Origin: Erysipelotrichaceae bacterium | Lineage (GTDB): Bacteria; Bacillota_I; Bacilli_A; Erysipelotrichales; Erysipelotrichaceae | Reading direction: 5' to 3' | Length of the DNA stretch: 39,765 nt | Assembly (NCBI GenBank): GCA_020026035.1 | Contig: JAHHRC010000005.1 | Span: 1-39,765, forward strand | Shown here: positions 33,455-39,765 of the stretch, piece after piece | How the letters are laid out: each line of letters opens with the position of its first letter | Numbering within the stretch: the stretch's first letter is position 1 | Program-made: the position numbers and the translations under genes | The notes under the pieces: model-generated | Databases searched by the model: none | What the model saw: the letters and a program-made list of their open reading frames with translations, nothing else | Told to the model about the DNA's origin: nothing

Positions 33455-34234
33455 ATGCAACTCGAACAATTCTTAGAACAAATCCAAGCCGACACTTACG
33501 ACTTAGACAAACAATTCAACCTCGTAAGTAACGCCCTACAATCCGAAAACTTCGATGAAACCCTCGTAAACCTAGACACCATCCTTGACCACTACAAAGA
33601 CATCGAACAACAAATCGATACCTTTGAAAACAAACACTTCTACCACGTAAACAATGACATCGAAGAATACTTCGTAGACCATTTAGAAGAAAACGAATAC
33701 GTTGTCTATATCCCAATCCCATTTGAAGACATCTTCTACCGTTACGCCTTAACCTACTACATGATGTACGACATAGACCGTGCCCTTGCAAGTATCAAAA
33801 TGGCTGAAAAATACAACCCTGTATCCTGCGACATTCAATACCTACATGCCCTGATCCTCATTGAAGAAGGAAACTTCGAAGATGCCATAACCCTCTTAAA
33901 AATGTCCCAACACTTCACCTTCGAACCAAACGACCTTTACCGCATCTTTGCAAGCTACGCAAGAATCGCTTACTTCGAAGGAAACTTTGACGCCGTTACA
34001 AACATCTTAAACAAACTCCCACAAGAATCCTTAGATGAAGACGTCTTAGACATGCAACAAACCATCCACCATGCCTACAATGAAGGACATGGAACCTTTG
34101 AAGAATTCACCAACAAATACAACCTCACATACCACGCCGATGAACAAACCATCAACGCCCTAAAAGACTTCAGTCAATCTTACAAAGAGAAAGAAGCTCT
34201 TACAAACCTCATCCAACAACTTCAAGAAATCTAA
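33455..34234 (+). CDS. Single-module TPR-like protein, second of the pair
   Basis: 259 residues, acidic, with no signal peptide. ATG 33455 lies one base after the preceding stop and has AAGGAAA seven bases upstream. The family signatures are present: FYHVNNDIEEYF, YIPIPFEDIFYRYAL, KYNPVSCDIQYLHAL, FTFEPNDLYRIFASYARIA, and the closing YNLTYHADEQTINALKDF. It lacks the longer N-terminal helical part of its neighbours, which makes it the shortest member. It is co-transcribed with the gene at 32473 and ends at a terminator. The function is not known. Confidence 0.78.
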   Translation: MQLEQFLEQIQADTYDLDKQFNLVSNALQSENFDETLVNLDTILDHYKDIEQQIDTFENKHFYHVNNDIEEYFVDHLEENEYVVYIPIPFEDIFYRYALTYYMMYDIDRALASIKMAEKYNPVSCDIQYLHALILIEEGNFEDAITLLKMSQHFTFEPNDLYRIFASYARIAYFEGNFDAVTNILNKLPQESLDEDVLDMQQTIHHAYNEGHGTFEEFTNKYNLTYHADEQTINALKDFSQSYKEKEALTNLIQQLQEI

Positions 34235-34262
34235 CATAGGTCACAGCCTATGTTTTTCTTTT
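34234..34262 (+). terminator. Terminator after the TPR gene pair
   Basis: ACATAGG, loop TCACAG, CCTATGT and a T-rich tail, overlapping the stop codon. Confidence 0.85.
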
Positions 34263-34327
34263 CCCATATTTGTTTTTTACAAACCAGTGATACACTAAAA
34301 GATATCTTTTTCAGTCAATCTTCAGAA

Positions 34328-34352
34328 AGAATACGCTGAGATATGGTATTCT
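34328..34352. promoter_or_regulatory. Inverted repeat before the third single-module TPR gene
   Basis: AGAATAC (34328-34334), 11-bp spacer, GTATTCT (34346-34352). The right arm contains TATTCT preceded by TGG, which could be an extended -10 box, so the dyad may be an operator. No good -35 box is visible. Confidence 0.4.
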
Positions 34353-34376
34353 ATACGTATCAAATGAGGTGAACTT

Positions 34377-35366
34377 ATGGTAGTAAATCAAGAAATAATC
34401 AAAGAAATCGAACAAACCCTATTAACCATAGAAGACGATGCGGCCTACCTAATCGACCGCATGTATGAATCTAGTTCCAACAACAACCAAGAAGACGCCT
34501 ACGCCTGCTTTGAACTACTCAAACGCTACTTTAACGGCGAATTCGAACAATACCCAGCCTTGTTATTTGATGATTGTACCTATCACTATTATGAACACAT
34601 CGACAAAGTCATCGAACTACAAGACAAACAAGACTTCCAAAGCATGATCGACGAATTAAACCAAATCCTCGACCACATTGCCGAACAAAAACTAATCCCA
34701 ATGGACTCGGTAAACAACTTCAATTGTTTCAAAACCTACTTTGAAGAAGCCCTTTACCGCAATGACCCAAACAAAAAAGATAAAAACTGCCCATCGGTCA
34801 TCCCGTTCGATACCATCTACTCGCTTTACGCAGCCGCATACTTCGGTATTCATAAATACAAAAAAGCATTGGCATGCATCCAAGAGGCAGAACGCTGGAA
34901 CCCAACAAGCTGCTGTATCCACTATACACACGCATCAATTCTGTGCGTACTAGGCGATCGGATCGGTTATATGAAACAACTCGTTAAAGGCTACCAATGT
35001 GCCTACACCACAAAAGATGTCGCTTCCTTCTACCACGACATCGCCTGGGTACTTTACGAAGACGAAGACTATGGCACTGCCCTAATCTTCCAATCCTGTG
35101 CCCAACACTACGACACAAGCGATGCCAACGTGCAATTCACAAAAGAAATCGCCAGTCACACCCAAGGCCCACAAGACCCAAAAGCAGCCGTTTATAAAAA
35201 ACGTGCCGCCAACCTATGTAAACAATTCGACTTCACCTTCTCACCTGCTAAAAACGTCATCGACCTATTACGCAAAAAGATCGATCACATTGAACCAATT
35301 GAACCAGGTGAATTCGAAGACCTATTAGAAATCTACAGTGAATTAGAAAAGAAGATGAAGCGTTAA
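34377..35366 (+). CDS. Single-module TPR-like protein, separate transcription unit
   Basis: 329 residues; ATG 34377 is preceded by GAGGTGA. No signal peptide. Family features: FKTYFEEALYRND, VIPFDTIYSLYAAAYF, the helix pair ending in RWNPTSCCIHYTHA, CAYTTKDVASFYHDIAWVL, and FDFTFSPAKNVIDLLRKK near the C-terminus. Of the paralogues this has the most cysteines in the core (TSCCIHYTHASILC). A GNAT gene with a strong ribosome site begins 34 bases downstream with no terminator between, so the two are probably co-transcribed. The function is not known. Confidence 0.78.
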   Translation: MVVNQEIIKEIEQTLLTIEDDAAYLIDRMYESSSNNNQEDAYACFELLKRYFNGEFEQYPALLFDDCTYHYYEHIDKVIELQDKQDFQSMIDELNQILDHIAEQKLIPMDSVNNFNCFKTYFEEALYRNDPNKKDKNCPSVIPFDTIYSLYAAAYFGIHKYKKALACIQEAERWNPTSCCIHYTHASILCVLGDRIGYMKQLVKGYQCAYTTKDVASFYHDIAWVLYEDEDYGTALIFQSCAQHYDTSDANVQFTKEIASHTQGPQDPKAAVYKKRAANLCKQFDFTFSPAKNVIDLLRKKIDHIEPIEPGEFEDLLEIYSELEKKMKR

Positions 35367-35400
35367 TCGTTTCATTCTTTTCTTATAAAGGAGGAAAACC

Positions 35401-36087
35401 ATGCTACCAAAGAATACATATCTTAACAAACATCCACTCGAATACGCCATCCTAAACGACTTCTACAACCGTAATAGCGACCTAATCTACCAAGACGACA
35501 CTACAACCCTTGTATACAACAAACAATACGACCTCGCCTTCCACATCGGAAAACCAATCGACCATCCACTTTTAAAAACCTGCCGCCTCATTCAAACAAA
35601 CTGCAAAGAGCTAAACGATACGCTCTTACAAGCAAACACCTGCACTTCCACATTCCCCGTTTATACAGCAATCTACACCAAAGAACACATCGATATCCCA
35701 CCTCTAAACGATGTCACAACACGACCTCTTACCCCAAACGACTTACCCTATGTACTAGCGAACTACGACAACCCAGGGAACGATGAAAAACACCTACTCG
35801 AACGAATCGAAGAAGGCATGCTAGGGCTTGTAAAAGACAACACCCTCATTGGCTTTATAGGAATCCATGAAGAGGGCACAATGGGATTTCTGTACATCGA
35901 TGAAACACAGCGTCACAAAGGCTATGCCTACTTCTTAGAAGCGACACTGATTCAATCTTTGCTCAACGAAAAAAAGCTTGCCTATTGTCAAATTGCCACA
36001 ACAAACAAAGCTTCCATTGCCTTACATCAAAAATTTGCATTCACCTTCCTAAACGACACCTACTATTGGTTAGGAAAAGGATGGTAA
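35401..36087 (+). CDS. GNAT-family N-acetyltransferase
   Basis: 228 residues; ATG has AAAGGAGG six bases upstream. Residues about 1-100 are an N-terminal extension without recognised motifs. Residues 105-228 form the GNAT fold: RPLTPNDLPYVLANYD, GLVKDNTLIGFIGIHEEGTMGFLYID, the acetyl-CoA pyrophosphate loop TQRHKGYAYFL (R/Q-x-x-G-x-A pattern), and the final NKASIALHQKFAF helix with FLNDTYYWLGKGW, as in GNATs of the YobR/GCN5 type. The substrate is unknown. It follows a TPR-like gene closely, so the TPR protein could be a partner or target (inference). Confidence 0.82.
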   Translation: MLPKNTYLNKHPLEYAILNDFYNRNSDLIYQDDTTTLVYNKQYDLAFHIGKPIDHPLLKTCRLIQTNCKELNDTLLQANTCTSTFPVYTAIYTKEHIDIPPLNDVTTRPLTPNDLPYVLANYDNPGNDEKHLLERIEEGMLGLVKDNTLIGFIGIHEEGTMGFLYIDETQRHKGYAYFLEATLIQSLLNEKKLAYCQIATTNKASIALHQKFAFTFLNDTYYWLGKGW

Positions 36088-36121
36088 AAGCCGCCATATC
36101 CCTAATATAGCGGCTTTTTTA
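36087..36121 (+). terminator. Terminator of the GNAT gene
   Basis: AAAGCCGC pairs with GCGGCTTT and is followed by a T run; the loop carries a minor ATAT pairing. Confidence 0.85.
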
Positions 36122-36198
36122 TTTGATTTCTTCTTAAAAATTATAGAGTAAAGTTTTATTTACAAGAACACTTTTCTTGACATAAATGATTTATTTAA

Positions 36199-36214
36199 AA
36201 ACCTCTAAGGGTTT
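36199..36214 (-). terminator. Weak candidate terminator of the response regulator gene
   Basis: On the - strand AAACC, loop CTTAGA, GGTTT then TT and AT-rich sequence. The short stem 50 bases after the stop gives low confidence. Confidence 0.3.
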
Positions 36215-36263
36215 GAATTACATCTAATTATTATGTAGATAGTTTGCGCTGGTAGTTTATTTT

Positions 36264-36935
36264 TTAATCTTCTTCTTTAATGCGATAACCAACACCACGG
36301 ACTGTATCAATGACTTCGCCCTTGTCACCAAGCTTCATACGAAGAGAACGCATGTGTACGTCAACCGTACGCGTTACACCATCATACTCATGACCCCAGA
36401 TACGAAGTAGTAATTGATCACGAGAATACACCATCCCTGGATGTTCCATTAGTAAACGAAGGATTTCATATTCTTTTAGTGTCAATTCGATGAACTCATC
36501 TCCTACAATACATTCATGCTTTGCAGGAATCATCTTGATTCCTTGGTAAGAAATGACTTCTTCATGTACAGGCTCAGCTCTTCTAAGAACAGCATTCACA
36601 CGCGCAACCATTTCCATCATACCAAATGGCTTTGCTATGTAGTCATCTGCTCCAGAATCTAATGCAATCACCTTATCGTATTCTGCTCCCTTTGCAGATG
36701 CGATAATAACTGGAATATCATGCCACTTAGGATTTGCACGTAATTCTCTTAGGATCTGTATTCCATCTTTTCCTGGCAACATAACTGCCAAAATAATCAA
36801 GTCCGGACGACTTGTTGCAAGTGCCTGGAAGAATTCTTCCCCATCTTCAAACCCTCTTGCGTCAAATCCGGTTGTTTTTAACGTGTAAGTTTCGATCTCG
36901 CGAATACTTTCGTCATTTTCAACAACAAAAATCAT
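36264..36935 (-). CDS. OmpR/PhoB-type response regulator with a non-canonical receiver (phospho-Asp replaced by Ala)
   Basis: 223 residues; ATG 36935 has GGGAG eight bases upstream. The receiver domain (1-115) has VVENDES at 4-10 where PhoB-like proteins have an acidic pair; N7 replaces the metal-binding Asp. The phospho-acceptor strand reads DLIILAVMLPGKDG, with A50 (codon GCA) where Asp is required. S80 takes the Thr/Ser switch place and K102 is kept. Residues about 125-222 are an intact winged-helix DNA-binding domain (LTLKEYEILRLLMEHPG, TRTVDVHMRSLRMKLG, TVRGVGYRI). Such a protein should bind DNA but not be switched by normal Asp phosphorylation. No histidine kinase is adjacent. A perfect palindrome lies just upstream. 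Targets are unknown. Confidence 0.92.
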   Translation of the reverse strand: MIFVVENDESIREIETYTLKTTGFDARGFEDGEEFFQALATSRPDLIILAVMLPGKDGIQILRELRANPKWHDIPVIIASAKGAEYDKVIALDSGADDYIAKPFGMMEMVARVNAVLRRAEPVHEEVISYQGIKMIPAKHECIVGDEFIELTLKEYEILRLLMEHPGMVYSRDQLLLRIWGHEYDGVTRTVDVHMRSLRMKLGDKGEVIDTVRGVGYRIKEED

Positions 36936-36948
36936 TTATAGTTCTCCC

Positions 36949-36960
36949 TTCACATGTGAA
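36949..36960. promoter_or_regulatory. Perfect 12-bp palindrome before the response regulator gene
   Basis: TTCACATGTGAA lies 14 bases upstream of the start codon, just ahead of the ribosome site. It could be an autoregulatory operator or a small leader hairpin. Confidence 0.4.
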
Positions 36961-37026
36961 CTGTTTTCCCTAAAATTTACAGTACCAACAAATACCACTT
37001 GGTTATGCAAAGATGTTCACGACTTC

Positions 37027-37054
37027 ATTTTAACGCAGTTACTAAATATTACAA
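37027..37054 (-). promoter_or_regulatory. Candidate promoter of the response regulator gene
   Basis: TTGTAA (37054-37049), 16-bp spacer, TAAAAT (37032-37027) on the - strand, about 90 bases upstream of the ATG. Confidence 0.5.
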
Positions 37055-37078
37055 GAAGTTTATTAAAATTTTTGACCG

Positions 37079-38329
37079 CTAGTCGAATTTTCTTAACATT
37101 TCCGTTAAGTCCTTTACAGAGTCTTTATTCTTTGTCGCATAGTCAATTATCGATACCCTATTATGTATAACTAACTCCTCTAATCCGGCTAGAATATCGC
37201 CTCTATCGTACCTACAAACAATCGCATTACTTTCCTTCATAATCCGGTAACTCGGAGATGTTTTTACGGTAATACCAAGCGTATTTTTCGCAAGTAAAGA
37301 ATATTCAAGAATTTTACTCGGCAAGTAAGGTTGAATCGTACTTTCATCGACAATCGTATCAAACAACAACACCGCATCACTTTGTTGCATCTTAGAAATA
37401 CAAGCATCATACGGAATCTTCTTATGCACTTTAAACACATCATCCAACCCTAATGCATGAATCAACTTCAAATCACTCTTACGGAATTCCCCATACTGCT
37501 CAATACGTAACTTCACATCCGGATACTTTTTCACAAATAACGAAACTGCCTCAATAAACTCTTCAATCAAACGCAAGCCATACACACGCCCAAAATGCGA
37601 CAAGACAAACACATCATCTTCTTTCTTCGTTTCTTTCAAAGGCAATAACGTATTCCATTCTTCAATATAATTCAACGGCACAATAACACACTTCTTACGA
37701 ATCTCTTCTTCAGTCAACTTTCCAAAGTACTTCCTATATTGTTCAATCATGAAATCTCGTTGTTCCGGACAGATAAACACCAACACATCCGCATGTTCAA
37801 AGGCATCTCTTTCATCTTCATCAACCACGTAATACTTACAATACAAGTTAAAACAAACCTTCTCCACAAGCATATAAGAGTCATAGGTCTTTTGATCAAA
37901 CTTATAAGGACTATGATTGATTGGATCTGAGAAACTTGCAATCCATGTAATATTTGGATTCTTTTCCTTCAATGCCTTACCAACCCGTATGGTGTAACAA
38001 GGAAAGGAATTCGTATACACCAAAGGCTGTCCATCATACAATGCAATCGCTTTTTTCACATAACGATCCATATGCCTTAAACCCTTAAACAAATTCACAT
38101 TCTGAATACTAAACAACACATTATTGTAATCATCCACTTCCTGAATCGAAAACTTCTGATACATCGGATCTTCTTCTAACATCTTCTTAAGACCTTCATC
38201 ACTACTTGGTCCTTTTAAACTTACAACTTGGTATTGATACGGCAAACAACGCAACTGCTTATAAATCAATTGCGTAATCGTGTCATTATAGGGTAAAAAT
38301 GGCCCTGGAACTACAAAACAATTCTTCAT
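37079..38329 (-). CDS. GT-B fold glycosyltransferase (GT4-like)
   Basis: 416 residues from ATG 38329, chosen because AAAGGTG lies seven bases upstream and the longer frame would run into the preceding terminator. The N-terminal half starts CFVVPGPFLPYNDT, followed by YTNSFPCYTIRVGKAL and ITWIASFSDPINHSPY. The C-terminal Rossmann half has FVLSHFGRVYGLRLIEEFIEAV, then DVFKVHKKIPYDACISKMQQSDAVLLFD, and LPSKILEYSLLAKNTLGIT. The last three resemble the donor-nucleotide region of GT4 glycosyltransferases, where KxxEY-type residues bind the sugar nucleotide. It is probably cytoplasmic or peripheral to the membrane and may act in surface polysaccharide or glycolipid synthesis. Donor and acceptor are not known. 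No other polysaccharide genes are nearby. Confidence 0.7.
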   Translation of the reverse strand: MKNCFVVPGPFLPYNDTITQLIYKQLRCLPYQYQVVSLKGPSSDEGLKKMLEEDPMYQKFSIQEVDDYNNVLFSIQNVNLFKGLRHMDRYVKKAIALYDGQPLVYTNSFPCYTIRVGKALKEKNPNITWIASFSDPINHSPYKFDQKTYDSYMLVEKVCFNLYCKYYVVDEDERDAFEHADVLVFICPEQRDFMIEQYRKYFGKLTEEEIRKKCVIVPLNYIEEWNTLLPLKETKKEDDVFVLSHFGRVYGLRLIEEFIEAVSLFVKKYPDVKLRIEQYGEFRKSDLKLIHALGLDDVFKVHKKIPYDACISKMQQSDAVLLFDTIVDESTIQPYLPSKILEYSLLAKNTLGITVKTSPSYRIMKESNAIVCRYDRGDILAGLEELVIHNRVSIIDYATKNKDSVKDLTEMLRKFD

Positions 38330-38362
38330 GCTTAAACACCTTTCATTGCCAAATTCTAACAT

Positions 38363-38390
38363 AAAAACGACCTTGGAAAACCCAAGATCG
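38363..38390 (-). terminator. Terminator of the queT-vanY unit
   Basis: On the - strand CGATCTTGG, a T-rich loop and CCAAGGTCG (one G-T pair) are followed by five T. It stands 33 bases before the glycosyltransferase start. Confidence 0.85.
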
Positions 38391-38394
38391 CTGT

Positions 38395-39198
38395 TTAATC
38401 CTTATACTGCTTGCCACCCTCAACATTGAAAAACTCTTCAAATGTCATATCACTACCAGCTTCATGTAATTTCGTCGCATGTTCCTGTCCAATGAAACGA
38501 TAATGCCACGGCTCATAATTATAGCCAGTAATCTCTTCTTTTCCCTTCGGATAGCGTAGTATAAATCCATATTCATGGGCATGTGCAAATAACCACTGCG
38601 CACTGCGTGTCGTTTCAAACTCCTGACAATAGTTAACACCATCCATTGCCCCATTATTCTCAACCACATCAATACATAACCCTGTTTGATGGTCACTATG
38701 ATTCGGTCTAGAAGAAATACGGTCTGCCCGCTCACTTCCATACTGGTTCGCATAGGATTGCCATAAGGAAGCCTGATACGCAGCCGAACGATATGCACTA
38801 CCAACTTCTAGCACAACACCATCCACCTTGGCCGCCTCAAACATCTCATACACAGCATCTTTACACACACTTCGTAACATCCAACTATCTTGTGTTTTAT
38901 AGATTCCATCTAATTTCACAAGATCACTTGGCTCATATCCATCCTTCAATGGATGGGCTTTATTGGCAAGAATCAATAAACTGTCTGCCCCTTCAAAGTC
39001 ATACACCTCTTCAACAACAGGCTCTTCAATCACAACTTCTTCCACTTTCTCTACGATAGTCGGCTTTTCTACTTCTTCCCTTAATGATATCTTGGTCTTT
39101 ACAACCTTCACTAAGACAATTACGCAAAGAACACTCAGAGCAAGCAAAAACCACCCAGCAAATGATAATTTACGTTTTGGTTTTCTCTTTCTTGCCAT
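38395..39198 (-). CDS. D,D-carboxypeptidase, VanY/DacB family, membrane-anchored
   Basis: 267 residues with AAGGAG upstream inside the end of queT. A Lys/Arg-rich start and one membrane helix (about 12-32) anchor it, followed by a Glu/Val-rich linker (41-66). The peptidase M15B domain spans about 75-250. Zinc-site motifs are SDHQTGLCID (S168, H170, D177; pattern SxHxxGxAxD, with Cys 175 instead of the usual Ala) and EPWHYRF (E229 catalytic, H232). SAYRSAAYQASLW is the conserved substrate-side block. The reaction is removal of the terminal D-Ala from peptidoglycan stem peptides outside the membrane. No van resistance genes are nearby, so a housekeeping wall-trimming role is likely. It is co-transcribed with queT. 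Confidence 0.88.
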   Translation of the reverse strand: MARKRKPKRKLSFAGWFLLALSVLCVIVLVKVVKTKISLREEVEKPTIVEKVEEVVIEEPVVEEVYDFEGADSLLILANKAHPLKDGYEPSDLVKLDGIYKTQDSWMLRSVCKDAVYEMFEAAKVDGVVLEVGSAYRSAAYQASLWQSYANQYGSERADRISSRPNHSDHQTGLCIDVVENNGAMDGVNYCQEFETTRSAQWLFAHAHEYGFILRYPKGKEEITGYNYEPWHYRFIGQEHATKLHEAGSDMTFEEFFNVEGGKQYKD

Positions 39199-39203
39199 AC
39201 AAC

Positions 39204-39716
39204 TTATTCTCCTTCTTTAAAGATATTTGTCTTCATTAAACCTTGTAAAACAAACCAACCAATGATCAAGGAAATCACTTCCCCAACCGCTACTTCTGTA
39301 CCAAAAATCAATGTACCATTCCAAATATTCTCAGGCATCAACGCAAGCGCTAAAGAATATCCAATCACGACAAAGTTAAATACAACAGGCATTAAGAATG
39401 AAAGCAATGGGAACCCAAACACTTTCTTGTCTCTTAATTTATACGTTAGAACCGCTGCTAAGAACGTTGCCAATGTTCCAAAGATCGCATCATAGTATCC
39501 AAGGATATTCGCACCCGTCATCGCTCCAATTAAATTACTAATAAAACAACCAAGTGTTACACCATAAATCGATGGCGCATACACCAATGGAAGTAATGTT
39601 AGACCTTCCGCAAAACGAACTTGGAACGGTCCAAATGAAAGTGGCGCAAAGACCACCGTCAAAACCGTGTAGATTGCTGCTATCATCGCAACCTTTGTAA
39701 ATGTTTTTAAATTCAT
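39204..39716 (-). CDS. queT: QueT-family queuosine-precursor ECF transporter S component
   Basis: 170 residues, the expected length, with AAGGAG seven bases upstream of ATG. The family pattern is clear: an N-terminal KVAMIAAIYTVLTVVFAPLSFG, then the PFQVRFAEGLTLLPL block, GVTLGCFISNLIGA, LGYYDAIFGTLATFLAA, and a late VAVGEVISLIIGWFVLQ helix. About five or six membrane segments. QueT supplies preQ0/preQ1-type precursors for tRNA queuosine with the shared ECF energising module, which is not in the window. The 49 bases available upstream look structured (see leader entry). Confidence 0.88.
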   Translation of the reverse strand: MNLKTFTKVAMIAAIYTVLTVVFAPLSFGPFQVRFAEGLTLLPLVYAPSIYGVTLGCFISNLIGAMTGANILGYYDAIFGTLATFLAAVLTYKLRDKKVFGFPLLSFLMPVVFNFVVIGYSLALALMPENIWNGTLIFGTEVAVGEVISLIIGWFVLQGLMKTNIFKEGE

Positions 39717-39765
39717 AAATTCTCCTTGTAATGGCGGAAACCCACTTCCTTTAGGTGGTGGGAGG
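39717..39765 (-). promoter_or_regulatory. Structured queT leader, possible translational preQ1-type riboswitch, truncated
   Basis: On the - strand CCTCC (39765-39761) could pair with the GGAG of the ribosome site, enclosing a stem CCCAC/GTGGG (39762-39758 with 39745-39741). The two alternatives share bases, so a switch is possible. Position before queT fits preQ1 control, but I could not match a preQ1 class, and the 5' part lies outside the window. Confidence 0.35.

Noticed and set aside
36264..36935. Assigning the regulator as PhoP, WalR or VanR
   Set aside because: The missing phospho-Asp and the lack of a partner kinase make a named two-component assignment unsafe.
38395..39198. Glycopeptide resistance (van) cluster
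   Set aside because: Only a VanY-type carboxypeptidase is present; no vanH, vanA/B ligase, vanX or vanRS nearby.

Overview
The window reads as chromosome of a host-associated, low-to-medium GC Bacillota. A member of the Erysipelotrichia (Solobacterium/Bulleidia type) is my best guess. The reasons are the strong AGGAGG-type ribosome sites, sigma-A promoters, CcpA-like cre sites, LPXTG-like surface proteins, ECF-transporter S components and a streptococcal-style haem system. No marker gene fixes the genus. C clearly exceeds G on the + strand whichever way the genes point, so the + strand is probably the lagging strand.

Left part (1-12061, - strand). A very large secreted GH101 endo-alpha-N-acetylgalactosaminidase, cut by the left edge, would release O-glycans from mucin. 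It is followed by an LssY_C membrane protein, tRNA-Arg(ACG), and a two-gene unit (tandem Lrp/AsnC-like protein plus an NDP-forming acyl-CoA synthetase alpha-type subunit) whose promoter carries a perfect cre match. Then comes a class II Fic AMP-transferase gene bracketed by near-perfect palindromes, one of which lies across its promoter.

Centre (12109-24037, - strand). A five-gene haem acquisition operon: a 1965-residue surface protein with repeated NEAT-like domains, a Shp-like haem lipoprotein, an IsdE/HtsA-like binding protein, a FecCD permease and an ATPase. The order matches shr-shp-htsABC of streptococci. Upstream is a translationally coupled purine nucleoside phosphorylase / MTA-SAH deaminase pair.

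Right-centre (24060-36087, mostly + strand). Four genes (24060, 32473, 33455, 34377) encode a TPR-like family that I cannot place. The first holds three copies of a module of about 330 residues and the others hold one each. They surround yaaA, an ECF S component, and a VWA/CshA-repeat fibrillar adhesin with an upstream (TA)14 tract and a VPSTG sorting motif. A GNAT acetyltransferase follows. This TPR family is the best candidate for an undescribed system.

Right end (36264-39765, - strand). An OmpR-type response regulator with Ala at the phospho-acceptor position and no kinase beside it, a GT-B glycosyltransferase, and a queT-vanY pair whose truncated leader may be a translational riboswitch.

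Many ends are marked by clear intrinsic terminators. Start codons were re-chosen by Shine-Dalgarno, promoter and overlap evidence where the longest open frame was implausible.
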